Below, piece after piece: positions 1-13,243 of a stretch of DNA of 64,000 bases (position 1 is its first letter; each line of letters begins with the position of its first letter). The notes under the pieces are model-generated. The model was not told where the DNA came from. It was given only the letters and a program-made list of their open reading frames with translations, and did no database searches. The DNA lies in assembly GCA_963377175.1 (NCBI GenBank), contig CAUJNA010001469.1:868501-932500 (forward strand), written 5' to 3'. The DNA is from Effrenium voratum. Lineage: Eukaryota; Sar; Dinophyceae; Suessiales; Symbiodiniaceae. A program made the position numbers and the translations under genes.

Positions 1-164
1 GTTCGCTGTGCTTGGCTGCTCTTTGGATGGATCCTCAACCTTCAATTTGTTTCTAAACTCAGTTGTCCAAGACCCACCTTTTGACCTTTGGGTTTTCCCA
101 TGAGCCTCAACATGGTCTATGAGATGTCTGGCTAAGCGCTTCTTATGCAACGGAGCTTCCGGCC

Positions 165-455
165 ATGGACCTACGCGCAGAACAGGGCGCTGTTTCCGAT
201 TCTGCCAAAGGCGCAGGCTTGCGAGCACATTTTTCGGCAGTGGGTCACCAACAACGCGCCATTTGTTTTCTCAACCCACTGGTTGTCGCTGTGCAAGCTG
301 ACGAGGACTACGTCGGGAAGATATCCAGCATAAGTCGGCGGGTGGGCGCTTCTCATGTCATCCAAAGGGTTCTGGAACGTTCCCTAGCTGCCTCGTTTAA
401 GCATTGGAAGAGGAAAGGCTTGATCAAACTCGGACTTTGGGCGCGGCTAGATTGA
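165..455 (+). CDS. Putative exon, unknown protein with ADEDYVGKIS motif
   Basis: This frame shows strong G-starting codon bias across about 95 codons. It includes ADEDYVGKISSISRRVG and a basic helix (RVLERSLAASFKHWKRK). The ATG at 165 may be internal, because the frame is open back to 122. The end at 455 is a stop. I do not recognise the protein. No clear acceptor is visible, so exon limits are open. Confidence 0.4.
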   Translation: MDLRAEQGAVSDSAKGAGLRAHFSAVGHQQRAICFLNPLVVAVQADEDYVGKISSISRRVGASHVIQRVLERSLAASFKHWKRKGLIKLGLWARLD

Positions 456-2100
456 GCGATTTCCTTGTCCTAGGCACTGACGTTTCTCCGGGGGGGGACA
501 TGTTTAGGGTTTTTTGGGTCCTGAAAAGGTGATCACCTTCTAATTTCTGGGTCCGGACTGGGCAGGTGAGTAAAAGGCACATGTGAGAAAACGAGTTAAA
601 GATATTGCGCAGGGGGCAATCGCCAAGTTGAGAAATTCCGAAGCCACACACGGCCACGCTCTCGACGAAGCCGAGGCAGCAGAGTGGTCATCCCGGCAGA
701 GTGTTTGACACAGCACGGTTTGTATTCCGCAGGGTGTTATCCATTGTTTCTTTTGGAGTTTCGAATAAGTGGCAGTTTCCGTGGAAACCGCCAGTAAATT
801 GCAGCCTTGAAAGAGCAAACCAGGTAGCCCCTGTTGCATCGGGGCAAAGGCTGAGTTACCCAGTGCTTCCGATTACCACTATAGCCGGCAACCAGGCAAA
901 CCATCCATGGTAAAACTTAGAGGTAAGAATCCCCAAGACTTAGGTAAGACTTGGGTGGCCCAGTCGTTTTGGTTTTGCTCGAAGGTCATAATTTTTGAGA
1001 CCCTATCTCTTGGCGATTTGTTTGGGTTGCTTCTGCTTTTGGATCTTCACCTAAATGCTTTGATCACCTAATTTGGTTCTAAAGCACCCCGCAAGGCTGT
1101 TCTATTTATTGAACAGCCCTGGCTTTTCCGGAGAATCCACCGGAAGGCCTTCGGCCCCCTCTTAGCATGTCCAAAAGCTTCGATCCCTCATGGCTTCTTT
1201 TCGGGGGGTGGGAGGTTTTTTTTTCAGCGACGGTGGTGTTTCTTCCAATCAACATCCAAAAGGGAGGCTTGTTTACGTGGAGAAACCCTTGTCTGACATG
1301 GTGCTTTCTTTGCTTGGTGTACTTAGTGTTTGGCATGTCTGGCAACGAACAGAGAGACATGTCCGAGTGGGCCCCATGGGTATTGGCAGCCCTGGGCTGG
1401 ACGCAACAAGGAACTCCAATAGAGAAGTTCTGTGCAGCCACGTTCCCCGATACTTTAGGGGTCTCTTATTATTTTCAGGGTATGATAGGATTTGTGTCCG
1501 GTATTTATTTACACCGGAAAGCCAGTTTTTGCAAAACATACCCAAGCATATGGGGTGCTCTGAGTTTGGATTGATAATTCAGAGCTCCATTGCTGTGTTT
1601 AGTTTTTCTCCGAGCGGATGTCCATTTAAACATAAACCCCATTTTATATACTGTAAGGCTCCCTTGTTCCCATGGCCGCTGGAGGTTGGGTAATTTCCAT
1701 GGCTTATATTCCATTCACTTAAGGTGTATTTGTTCTGCCTGATGAAATGGTCACTGGTAGGTTTGCTTCTAAGGCGTCGCCTTCACCAAATCATGCTGGT
1801 TCAAAATCAGGGAACCATGAGCTTGGCACAGAGCCTCCACTCCAACGGGTTCCTTGAAGCCTTGGTACCTTCTGAGGAGTGACTTGGGGTCGAAGTATCC
1901 CTCTTTCAAATGGGAAACTTATGGGAACCAAACCCACACCTACGACTTTCAATTGGCTCCATACAAGCCTTTTTCCCAAGGAGCCCCATTGTAGGAACTA
2001 ACATAAAAGCCTTTAATTCCCGGCATCTCTTCCACAATGATAAATCCCTTGAATCATCTTTGTACCTCCACTTTGGTTCCGGGAGCGACGGAAGGAGTGA
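456..2100. other. No gene recognised
   Basis: Only unconvincing frames are present. A short G-rich/A-rich foldback-like stretch occurs at about 1195-1290. Nothing else stands out. Confidence 0.5.
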
Positions 2101-3810
2101 GAGATAGAAATGTCCCTCAACCTACATCAGCTTCTAAGCCGTTAACCGACAATATTCAACTTCCAGAGTCCACGACTTCCAGGAGGTAAACAGATTAACT
2201 GCATTTGGGCCGGAGGTGGCAACCAATAGATAGAAAGGACTGTAGGTCTACTTCCATGGCAAGCCACCAACCAATCTTTACCCTCAGGAACTTGTCTATC
2301 TTCAATATAATCCTTTTTGCCATATCTTTATTCTCTTTCATTTACCTGCCATTGGCCATTGGCTAACACCTGAGAATTGGATGGACGAGGGACGAGGGAA
2401 TGGAGTGAGCAATGGCAGGGAAAGGAATATCGGTTCTCTTCAAATTCATTCACTTTTAGTCTTTACCTTCATAATTCCTAAAGTGATTTTTGCTAATATT
2501 GAAGAGCTTCCACAGAATGCATTTGAGAGCTATTTATCCTCATTCATATTATTATTGTTCTTTTATTATTTTTTTATTATTGATTGCTCTTCCTTCATGT
2601 CGATTCACGAGTGAAAAGAGTGGATGAGAGACATAGGAAGTGATAAGAGGGAAAGCATTTGAAAAGGAAAGAAGAATAGCATGTAATCCTAAGAAGAATG
2701 GCTGTGTCTATAGAATCCTTTAACCTCAGTCCCTAGAACCTTTCTGCAAGAGCTATAATTCTAATTAAAAAGAAGACATTCCATGGAAAGGTGATAGTGC
2801 TTAAGGACTCACCGGGAATTACATGGAATGAATGATGCCATCCCTCTCTTCTTTCGGGAGATTCTAATGGCTTAACGGCGAGTCCAGGATATAGAAATGG
2901 AAAGTGATGTACAAGTGACCGCCAATAAACACAAAGAAGATAGAGATGAAGAATGCATTTGAGAGCTATTTAACAGCTTCTTTGTCGCCATCAATTATAA
3001 TCCCAAATAAAAGATATTCCACTAATAGTAAACAGATGGGACGGAGAGAGATGAGAGAGAGCCCATCATTTCCTTTGTCTCTGATGTCTCTCCTGTCTAT
3101 GTAATTCCCGGCAATAAAAGATTAGTAAAAGGCCGGGATAGTGCTTTCCTGTGTGTCTTGAAGGGAAGTGAATGACACACAAGAAAGAAGGAATGGGCCG
3201 TCCTTTCTATTCACTCGTCTCCTCTGTATCTCTTCGTTCCCCATCATCAACTCTTGAATCGAGAGACGACAGAAGGGAGACATGAGATGAAAAGAGATGG
3301 CTTTCTTTCACCTCTATTCCTCTCTCCCTTCTCCGTTCGGAACCTTCGGAATCTCTGAGACGAAGGAAGGGAGAACGGCCGTGTCCAAGAGAAACAGAAT
3401 ATAGAAAGGACACGGATTAATAGTAAAGAAAGGTAAGGAATGGATAAGATAAGGTCCTGACGGTCAATGAAAGACAAGGAAGGAATCATCTCCATTCCAC
3501 CTTTCCCCACCCTTTCTCACCTCTTAATCACATCCTAGATACAGAGGTGAAAGGGAGTTAGGTGTACACATAATGTCCTTCCTACATGATCCACGAGTTA
3601 CAGGGAGTTGATAGGAAGGACAGGACATCTCTTTTCACTCTTGGTCATGCTCTTCCCAGCGAGTTAACGAGATGAAAGAAAGGAAAAGAAATGGCGCTCA
3701 CAGCTCCCTTCACTCACTAATTCACTTCACCGTTCACTCGCTTATCAGCTGTTTATCGTCTTGGCGGTCAATCTCAAGGAAGAAGTGATAGACGAACAGA
3801 CAAGGAATGG
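2100..3810. other. A/T- and purine-rich non-coding island upstream of the gene at 3811
   Basis: Composition changes sharply: long runs of GAAAGG, GAGAG and TTATT words replace the GC-balanced flanks. No frame has coding bias. A 23-bp direct repeat (AGAATGCATTTGAGAGCTAT plus 3) occurs at 2514-2536 and 2950-2972. The island ends just before the probable first exon, so it may include that gene's promoter and 5' leader. Confidence 0.45.
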
Positions 3811-4472
3811 ATGGTACGCGGTCACTTCCCTCTGGTTCTCGTGCCTCCATTCTCTCGTGCCTCCAACCTTCGGTCGTTAGTAATGGCAATGGAGGAAGAG
3901 ATGTCCAGAGGCAAGAAGGTGAATTTGATGGAGATTCCGATGCCTTCCCATAGCTTGGCTAAGACTTTGACGGCAATTCTGGCGTCTCCGGAGCCTGGAG
4001 AGGAACACTACATTTCTCAGTGGCTCGCGGCTGCTGAGACGATTGGTCACATTCCGTCGGATCACCTCTCGGCAGAGATGGCGGAGAAGCTCCTGGAAGC
4101 TGCGGCCAAGAAAATGGGTTATCGTTATCTTTGTAGCTTTTCCATGTGCTTCCAAAGCCACTCTTCGACACCAGGAGGTACCAAGGGACCCCTTAGCGTT
4201 CTTGACGTCTAGACCTTTTTCCTTGAGCTGGGCATGACAGGACGCCGGAGTTCGTGAAGGTATTCTACATCCCCGAGGCACAAACCAAGTGTGTTCGGGC
4301 AGGGTGCTACACGGCCCATAGTTGTTTTGAATTCCTCAACAAGAAGCCAAAAGGGAATGAGTGTTGTTGTGTGTTTTGTTTGTGCTGTGTGTGTGTGTGT
4401 GTGCGCGCTGCAACTTTGCTAATGGAATTTTTGTTCAGGACCCACTTAAGAATGGGGTGAACCCCAATTGAG
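3811..4472 (+). CDS. Small three-exon gene, unknown function
   Basis: Exon 1 is 3811-4117 (the start may instead be ATG 3883 or 3889). It encodes a possible leader and then acidic helices (SLAKTLTAILASPEPGEEHY). A GT donor after 4117 joins in phase to an AG acceptor at 4226-4227 preceded by a pyrimidine tract. Exon 2 from 4228 encodes GHDRTPEFVKVFYIPEAQTK and a Cys-containing segment ending NKKPKGN. It ends at about 4360, with the GT microsatellite in the following intron. A final exon after TTTTTGTTCAG (from 4440) can read DPLKNGVNPN then TGA (stop at 4470-4472) if a GA donor (AAT|GAGTGT) is used. A GT donor two bases later gives a shorter end. The product is about 155 residues and matches no family I know. 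Confidence 0.55.
4387..4408 (+). repeat. (GT)n/(GC)n microsatellite
   Basis: About nine GT units followed by GCGCGC, inside the predicted second intron of the gene starting at 3811. Confidence 0.9.
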
Positions 4473-4479
4473 ATCCGAT

Positions 4480-5442
4480 GCTTTTACTACTCTATCACGG
4501 TCACTGATGCGTGAAAGCAGTGAGAGACAGCTTTGTCTTGTGTTGCTTGCTATTGCTTGGCAGGTGCCAAGAGTTTGAAGCTAAGGGCTGCACAGCAAGT
4601 CCACTAAAGTTTCTCGATACATCCTGAAAATGTACAGAATGGCCCATGTTGACTCTCTATTATGTCCTTCGAAGGCTGGCACGGATTTTTCATCTAGGGA
4701 CTTTCTGTCAATTGCGCCATGGGCCGAACATGTTGCAAAAGCGAAAGCTGAACAACATGCTTAAACAGTTATATCCAGCAACAACGTCTTTAAACAGCTA
4801 TTGCAAAAACGAAACATGTTCAACTATATCTGAAAAAACAGGTCAAACAACGACAATGTTTGCATATATTTTTTGGCTTTTGTTGACTCCCAGTTTTGAC
4901 CCTTAAGAGGAATTCTCAGATTTGGATAACCATGTTTGTATCATGGCCCTGAACCGCGTGACTAGTCTCGAAATGGCACCTCTTGCTATGGGTAAGTGTC
5001 ACAATAGGGAGAGCCCACAAATTGTGGTTTTCCTTTGCACCAACCTCAAAAAGCGCACCCTCAAAACAAAAAGACACCGATATGCATATTCTGGGCGCGC
5101 AGTTGGACACCTAATTCTATTCCGGAAAGCCCTAAATGGTTGGACATAAATTCCCACGTGATACCCACTCCAGGGCCCAAGAGCTTTCTTGCGACCTTGA
5201 ACGTCTTGCTCAGAACATCCATGCCTGCAACTCATGCAACCTTGACAGCCACGTTTGAGACGATAGGGGGGACAAGTTGGCACCACCTCCGGTTTCCCAG
5301 ATTTCTACAGCGGGTTGTCAGATCTCAGCTAGCAACAAGTTGACTTTTGGCAGGGGCTCTATGTCGGGCCCTGATCATCCATGCCTGGATAGAAATGAGT
5401 GACTGTCAATTCCACACCGATGTTGTTGCTTTTTTTCTCCAG
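4480..5442. other. No firm gene; possible small exons
   Basis: A frame at 5351-5400 (ALCRALIIHAWIEMSD) follows TTTTGGCAG and may be an exon. Otherwise the stretch looks intronic, with one foldback-like segment at about 5025-5070. Confidence 0.4.
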
Positions 5443-5532
5443 GACAGCTTCCGGTATTTGGATTGTCAGATGCGTCAAGGTCATGAGGTAGTAGGGAGCA
5501 GGGCAGGTCACCAGGCTGTTGAGTTAGGATAA
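5443..5532 (+). CDS. Putative exon after a strong acceptor
   Basis: TTGCTTTTTTTCTCCAG ends at 5442 and is followed by an open frame (DSFRYLDCQMRQGHEVVG). It runs to a stop at 5532, or to a GT donor (GAG|GTAGTA) at about 5487. No protein family is recognised. Confidence 0.4.
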   Translation, partial: DSFRYLDCQMRQGHEVVGSRAGHQAVELG

Positions 5533-8492
5533 AGACTCAGGTCCAAGTAACCTCATGCCAATCTCAACGACCCCTCAGAGCACCGAAGCCCCGTGATCCT
5601 TAAAAACCGAGAAAAGTTCTGTGTACCCCAGATGGCAAGCAACACATGACGCGTGAGTAATTGGCACGCATCCAGTGCGGGTAAGACACACAGGTGTGTG
5701 CTACTGTAACTGTAGACTTCAGGTGGATCGAGCAATGCGTCCAAATGTGGAGGCAAGTATAAAACACACAGGAAGAGGCGAGGGGTAGGCGTGTCAGAAG
5801 CGTTTGATCATGCTGCTTATATGGCCAACTGTTGATATGTTGCACAACTGCAACTATAAAGTACGAAGGATTTTGGCTGATCTAAGTACGCATTTGGCTA
5901 TCCAGGGGTAGCAAGTCATTGAGACACATGGGTCGCATGGGGTTTGAGCCAGTCAAGCATAGACAGGCGGAGCTGGAGAAAGCTGGCCTCGAGGGTGCAG
6001 GTGCGCGTTTTTTTTTTTTTTTTGTCTTGGATGAGACCTCCAAGCCTCGACTTGTCCAGACGATCCCAGATACCGATACCCCTGTAGGAAAACCAGGCAA
6101 TTGTTGAGTTGTTGATTTCCTTGGTTGCCTATATTATATTATGGGGAAATGGAATTAATGGGTTAAGCTGGACCCTCAAACTACTCTTAGGAGTGGGAGA
6201 TCACCCCGTCATTTTTGGGCGAGAGCCGTTTTTTGAGGGTCCAGGTCGCCTTGGTTTGGCATGCCAATACGAACATTATCCAAGTGGTTGCAACTCGATG
6301 CCAAACAGTTCATCTTGTGACTCATAAACCAGCAAGTTACCCTTCCTTGGTTGGTTCCTTCACTTTCTCTTTCGACCAGGGGAATTTCTGAGTGGCTCAG
6401 CCTCCATTTTGGTCATGCCTTGAAACACCGGGGCTGTTTTTTGAAGTTCCGCTTAGAGGGCCGGTCCAACAGCCGAAAGCTTGGGGCTTTGGGTCTCTGC
6501 TCCATGGCAATGGGGCAGTGGGCGCTTCCGGAAGGGTTGCTGGGGAATACCTGGGCTTATGGAGATAGCTGATCCCCTTAAAACCTCGAAAAGAGCCTAC
6601 AAAATGTGCCCCTACTCTCCCAGGTGTGCTGTGAATTCCATGCCCCGCCCAAAGTAGCTTGGACACCCCACTCGTGGGTTCTGAATTCGGTCCATGACCC
6701 CTCATCAAAGTCGGAAAAGGGGGTTGTCTCCTTCATTCTACCACTTTGGTCTACTTTGATCATGGTAAAACAATGGGGCCGGCCCGTTGCAGAGTATACT
6801 TAGGTGAAAGTAGACAGCACAATCCCCCCCTATCATTGATTTCGCCATCCCCTTACCCACAAAAGGGACAACTTGAATCCTGCTATCCCCACTTCTTTCA
6901 CAAATCGGAAGGGGGGGGGGCGCACCGCGCCCCGAAATGGGGCGGGCCTTCCAATCTCTCCGTGGGAGGGTACTTTGAGGGTACTTTGAATAAGCCTTGG
7001 TCATAAGGGTGTAATGTGTGTAATTATGCCCCTTAACTTACATGACATGTCCTCATTGCCGGTGCAACTATGTGGGCAGTGAATCTTCAGTGTACGGTAG
7101 TGGGATGACACGGGGCACATGAGCCCCATATGAGCGCACATGGCACCATTCGGAATTGGTGCTATTTGTGGGTGGCACGATGGATATGGACCGTGGCATA
7201 CTTGGGACACGTTTTCAGTTCGGGCGTAAGCTAAGCTGGCAGAAATCCGCATCCGCCTTGTTTGGGACTTGAGCCCACCCGGTCAGTCCCCTGACAACTT
7301 GAACTAAGCTTGGATCAGAGTCACCTTAATCCGCCACTCAAGCTTGAAACTTGTTGGCTGACCAGCTCTCTTCATGTCAATCTCATAGATCAGTGGGCTC
7401 CGCCTGCCCATGTCAGTTTCTTTGTTTCTCAATCCCCGGGTTCATGAATGGAGTGAGGCATAGCTGGGCACTGCGAGGAATTCTATGAGCACCCGCAATG
7501 GACATAAATTTAAAAGATGTCCAATGCAGGGTCCCCCAATTAACAAAGACATACGTACCCATATAGTTTGGGAAGTTCAAGTTTGACCAGTGTCCGGTTT
7601 TTGGTATAGCATGCTTATGTCTTTTAGCTCTTTACCCTCACTTGCCCAAAGCGAATCGTTTCCTCTGATAGATTTTTGATTGATTTTTTGTCATGGCCCC
7701 AAAGAGTCAACCTTTCATTTCTGGGGCCTTTTACCAACCGAACATCATGGATTTTGAAGGGGCCAGGGGGGGTGCGGTAAGGTTAGAATCCGCCTTGCAC
7801 TTTGCGAGTGGGGGAGCATCTGTGAGGCGCGCCGCAGCCAGATGACTGGGATCAATATATCATGCCCCGCGCCCAGTTGGCAGGTTGGGACTTGGGACGT
7901 TCTCCTGCATGTTTGAAGCTAAAGTGGGGGAAGTGCGTGCTCTTAATGTGTTAGATCTCGCCAGCCCTGTTGTAATTTCTCCACCCCAAGCGGCCGTTGG
8001 CTGGTCAGTTGGGCTTTGGGATGGGCATCCGTTGCGTTCACGCGAGGTTCCGTTCATGCGTGGATCAAGAGGCTAGGCCTAGTGCAGCATTGTTTGGACC
8101 ATGCTCGGCTGGTGTCCTGTTTTGGCGAGTGTTGCCTTTCAGGACCTTCGGCCGATTTCAAGGTACCAAACCCTTGGCCCATTTCAGCTCTCTCAGGATG
8201 TGCTTAGGTGCCAAGGCACGCCAAGAGCCAGCCATGTGTGTTGGTTTTGTTGGCGAGTGTCCATTTTGTTTGTGTTGGGACCTGCCCGGATCCTTTCCTG
8301 GGTCCACTGCGTCCGAAGAGGCGACTGAGCCCTAGGGATCAGAGCAAGAAGATGTTATTTTCATAGAAACCAGCAGCATGAATTTCTACAGGAAGTTGGC
8401 CACATATCCACCAAAAAACCAACGTGTTTCCGGTGGAACTTCCCTTTTTTGCCGGCTTTTGCGTGTTTCCTGCGTTGGCCGCGTGAGGTCTT
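5533..8492. other. Mostly intron-like or intergenic sequence
   Basis: A short frame at about 5922-5999 (MGFEPVKHRQAELEKAGLEG) followed by GTGCGC may be an exon. A T17 tract lies at 6007-6023 and a G9 tract at about 6912-6920. Nothing else is supported. Confidence 0.4.
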
Positions 8493-8573
8493 ACCTGCCC
8501 TTCAAGAAATCCGAAGACCTGGAGTCCGGGACCTGCCCTAACCCCGACAAGGCGCTTGAAGGGGAATGGGCTG
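8493..8573 (+). CDS. Putative internal exon
   Basis: After GCGTGAG the frame SYLPFKKSEDLESGTCPNPD... shows good codon bias for about 27 codons, then fades. Exon limits and product are unknown. Confidence 0.35.
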
Positions 8574-8599
8574 TAGGGGGGTCGAGACCCAGTGCCCTT

Positions 8600-11500
8600 G
8601 TGGCCAGTTTTTCAGGGATGGGTGCAGTCTGTTTTGATTTTTCCCGGTCGCAGGGTCTGGGGCTGGGATTTAGGTGCTGAGATCCTTTTGTTGGACATAC
8701 TCCGCAAATTAACGAGGAACCCAGTCCGTTTGCTTCAGTTCCTTTCGATGTTTTTTGTTTGTCTGTTTGTTTTAATAAGTATTTTTACCTTCACTACATA
8801 TGAACCAGAAGCAGACATATCCTTTTTGCTGGGGCAAATGCTGAGGCAGTTACGGGTTTGACTCACTGGCATCCCCTGCAACTAGCACGGAACCCACCAG
8901 AAGGTCCCTATGAAATCATGCACCCTTTGGATAGCTTCGCCAGCCATAGAACCGGAAGGATTCCCAGACCGGAGTCCCGATTTGCGGCAGACATCCGTGC
9001 AATCTGGCCTCCCGTCTGTCCGTGAAACACGTCATGTCGCATGATTTTTGGATTCAACTCAGTTTCGCAAGGCCGACCTTTTGACCTGTTGCTTTCCCGT
9101 TTTGGTCACGGTCGCAAAAAATGGTTCAAGGTGAACCTTTTCGGCCTTTGGGCAAGTGATGGGGGCACGCAGCTTAGGCTTCCAAACAACCCATCAAGAG
9201 CAGGGTCGTGGGAATTGCTCGCTTCTGTAACACCACAATGTGATACTATTAGAAGGCCTTCTGAATGACGAATTAGTTATTCAATCCGCTCGCCCTTTCA
9301 AGAAACAAAGCGGCAACCCAGAAAGTCACCGTGCCCCCATGTACCTTTCGGTGACCCGGTACTAAACCAATACTGAAGTTCTGGCAGCCCTTATTAGGGG
9401 ATACTTTCAGCACTCCCCTTCTATTATTGCAGATTCAATTTGTAAATTGTTGCGTTTTAGAATTGAATTGAATTGACAAATCCAAAAGTGCCTTGAGCAA
9501 TTGCATTTAAATTCCCGCACGACATCACAGATGTGGGGACGCCCAACCAGCCCCTTATTCCCACAACCCTGATCAAGAGCTACCAAGCCATCCCCTGAAA
9601 TTGGGAGTTTGACCACTTGTAAGATTGCGTAATGTTGGACCAAGGATAGAAGCTTCATACTGGATTTCTCAAGAAAGACCTACATCAAAGCAAACCAACC
9701 CTCACAATGCCAGGGGATTGGCGACTGTCTCGCAGAATGTCCTTCAGGTGTTCAGTGGCCAATCTTTACTTATTCTGTCTTCCTGTTTGATCGTCCCAAA
9801 TGTCCAGTGGTACCCTTTCCCTTTTTGTTTGCTGGCTCCCGCACCAAAAAAGTGTCAACCCCCAAAAACGAGTGCCCTTTTTGCGGGCGGTTATCCCCGA
9901 AGGTTGGCGCAAGCTAAGGACAAGACCGCCGCAAACTGGGCAAAAAAGGAAATGAATGGCAATCGAGGTCCGGACAGGACATGTGGTTTTCTAAGGGCGG
10001 TTCCCAGCCATTCCCTCAAGCGTTTTAGATTTTCTGGTACAGGGATTAGTGCCGTATCCTACACCACCTAGCTACTCAGGGCAAAATGATTGCCACTAGT
10101 TTACCCATATATCGAGTAATTTGGTTTGAAAGGACTCCACGACCCCATTGTCAAGATTTAGCGGCGCTTTGTTGCCTAATTTTAACTTCCTCTCCAACAA
10201 TCCCCCCCATTTTACCGTAGCCTGGCCGGAGAAAGGAAGCCGCGTGAGCTTAACCGCCTCTTTTGCGCAGCCCGCCTGGAGCGGGGGCGGAGGGGGGGGT
10301 ACAGGGATATCCGAGGTGCTGTGGCCACAGCAGCTGGTGTTCCAGACGAGCTTCTGCGGAGATTGGGCCGGCAAGGCTGGGATGTCACAGTTCCGGCTCG
10401 ATGGGTTTCCCTTTTTGTTGGCTTTAAATGAGGGGGAACCCTGAGAACAATCTGGGAAAGCCTGGCTACAGGGTTCTTGATGTGTCCTTTTTTGTTTTAA
10501 ACATCACCTATTGGACCTGTTTCAAAGCGAGTTGTTTTGTGGGGTGATGTACTTAGGTTGGAAATATAGATCATATCAGGAACTGAATCCTGTTTTGCCG
10601 AGATTCCCATCCCAACAGCTTTCCCAAGGGTAGGGTAACTCGGGTCTCTGCATACTCTGTTGGTTTCAAAGGCAAGGCAAATAGAAACCAACCATGGTGC
10701 GGGTTCATTATCTAGAAGCACCAACCATAGTTTGCTATTGTTGCTGGGAACAGCTTGGTTCAGGTTTGGTTCCCGTGCTGGCAAAGAGGATCAATTCAAT
10801 CATCCATGCCCTAGCTTGGCTATTTCAACAACAGCCTCTAAATCCCAAACTCCCAGATGAAATCTATGAGTCTCGGCCCCCTAGTTTTCACGGCTTGGAC
10901 GCGCCTTTTGTGGAGTGGAAGGGTATTCGAAGAGTACGGACCGGGGCAAGCTGTTCTCGAAAATGGTGTTCACCTATATGCACGTTGGATGAATCCGGAG
11001 GACCATACTACATAAGCTACATAATCTGAGAATCCCACTGAAATAGTGTGTCACCTACTCAAAGGGGAAATATTCAGTATGGTTCTCGGGAATACCCTTT
11101 ACATGGCTTGAAAGTGTCTGTTCTCATGAAGCCCCGTGCAATTCGAGTGCAGAAACCATTTGAGAGAAACCGCTTTGGATTCGTGTCCTGGAGGATTCCA
11201 CCTGTACCGGCTGGGTCCACAGCCGCATCCAAGCCGTTGGTTGATTGGGGCGGGAGGCGTGGAGGTCTTTGGAGGTATGGTCACGTCCTTGGGTCTAAAC
11301 ACGTGCGTGAGAGGAGCCCAGATATCGGCACCAGCAACCCCCTTAGAGGCGCCCTTCCAAAGAGTCCCGAGTCACCGAGCTGCTTTGGGCCTATCGACCC
11401 TAAGGCCTTTAGGCCAGTTGCCTCGAAGCAAGGGACAGGTTCATGGTGGTGTCCTACAACGGACAGCTCGCAAACTCATGTGACACATGCCCTCCAAGGT

Positions 11501-13135
11501 AGGTACCCGAGTTGCGAGACTCGTCCTAAGGCTCAAGTCACTTGCGTGCCTTCGGAGGCTTGCACTTGGTGTTTCATTCGGCTACATCGAGGATTGCTTT
11601 TCACCATCCATTTATGCCCCAGGTGCTTTGCCCCTCGTATGGGACCTTGAGCTTTGGGCATTTTGAGGATGTCACTTTAATGGACCCATCGACCTTTCGT
11701 CGGCCCAAGGGGCTTCGGCTTCCGCTTTTTCTTACCCCGAGGGCTTTTTCCGGCTCTTGGGTCCCCGAAAGGCGCTTCCGGCAAAAACCAACAGCGAGTT
11801 GGCTCCCGCCAGACTTGGGGCAACTCGGGCTCCTGTGTGAACGTGGTAGGCGGGATCGATCCGGCACGAGGTCATTGGGGGAGAGGGGTGACTGTTGTGG
11901 CTCCATGTTCCTCTTTTTGTTGGAAGAGTAGACAAATGGCTTTGACCTCCTAAAGGTATAGGGAGATGGTTTGTCCATGCAGCGCCCAAGAAACAATCCC
12001 GCTGTGATATATGGTAGGTGGGCATACCTGCCCACGGCCTCTTTTTTCAATTCCGAGTTCCCGGACTTGAGTCACTTGTTTGGCTTGGACCAATGATTGG
12101 CAGACAAATGGTCTAGGGGCTTGTTTGGGCCAATCAAATCGTCCGGAAGTGAGAAGGAAGCCTTTCTAACAATATTGGTAGAACCAAAAGTTGAGTTTCG
12201 GACGCTGCCTACTTGGCTCTTAAGAGTTGACTAAGATGCGGCCACGCCAATTGCTATTTACTCACTGGTAGAGGCAAATGGTCCGAATCGGCAAAGGGAA
12301 CCCTGTTTGTTGGACTCCCATTCACCCCAAGTCCGAGAGGTAAAGTGGGTGTCAAACAGGTGGTCAATCCAGTCTGTGGTCAACTGAGGAATGTTGGACT
12401 CGCCAATTTTCCTACAATAACCAGGGGCACTGTGGCTCATATCCAACTGGTTGCCGGAAAGACTGCACTTGTATTTGTTCAACAATTCAGGACGTTAACA
12501 AAGGGGGATGTGTAGGATGTGTCAAAGCGAGGAAGCTTTTTTCGCTGCATATGCTTATTTGTTGGGCTACTTGTAGCAGTCTTTTAGCTTTCCCAACGTC
12601 AGTGTTTGTTTGTTTGTTCTTGTGGATGGCTGATGTCTTCATCATCTCAGTCACGGACCAGCAGTGTAGGCCAATCAACTCAGGTCAGATTGCGTGACTT
12701 CGCGATTTCCCAGTGAATTCCCTCAACAGCCAAATGAAAGGGTATGAAGTGGCTTGCTAGCTCAGTTGCCAGTGGCTCAACGTGTGCTTCCCTTCGGTTT
12801 GCCACTAAAAAAGGTAACCCTTCAGGTTTGTTGCCTCGAGGTTTCCCTGATGAACTGTTAGAGTGGCTTGCTGGAAGCGCTGGGTTCCATTAGCCATTTC
12901 AGAAGGGGTTCTAGATTCTGGTACCAGGTGCAAGCATCAATATGGCAAGGCCTATCTAAAAAACCATATTGGTGCTAGTGGATATGTCCGTCTTGGTGGA
13001 ACCAAGCCGTTTGGTATGACTAGCTTGGTGAAACTCAACGCTGGCTTTCTGGCAGGCCCCACAATGGACCGCTGCGATGCTGCACTTCGACTGATGGATG
13101 GGGCTTGTGTCTGGGGTCTCCTCCGAAACTAGCTA
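8600..13135. other. No gene recognised
   Basis: Long but low-bias frames occur (for example 9625-10071 and 11048-11650), overlapped by equal frames on the other strand. I see no splice-bounded exon. Foldback-like fragments occur near 9810-9880 and 10180-10240. Confidence 0.45.
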
Positions 13136-13243
13136 AATGGCAGTGGGTCAAAAATGGGCACCCAAAATGGAACCCTGGTACATGGAAACAAAGACGAGAA
13201 CTGCGTAATTCTAGCTCTTTAATTTTGAGCCACACCCAAATGG
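13136..13243. repeat. Short foldback element (family 1)
   Basis: GTGGGTCAAAAAT near the left end is matched by AATTTTGAGCCACAC at the right in inverted orientation. The left half aligns with the reverse complement of 31640-31700 (shared AACCCTGGTA.ATGGAAACA), so the two are copies of one family. Confidence 0.6.

Noticed and set aside
11048..11650. 200-codon + strand frame
   Set aside because: Codon bias is weak, overlapping frames on both strands are as long, and no splice edges or motifs support it.
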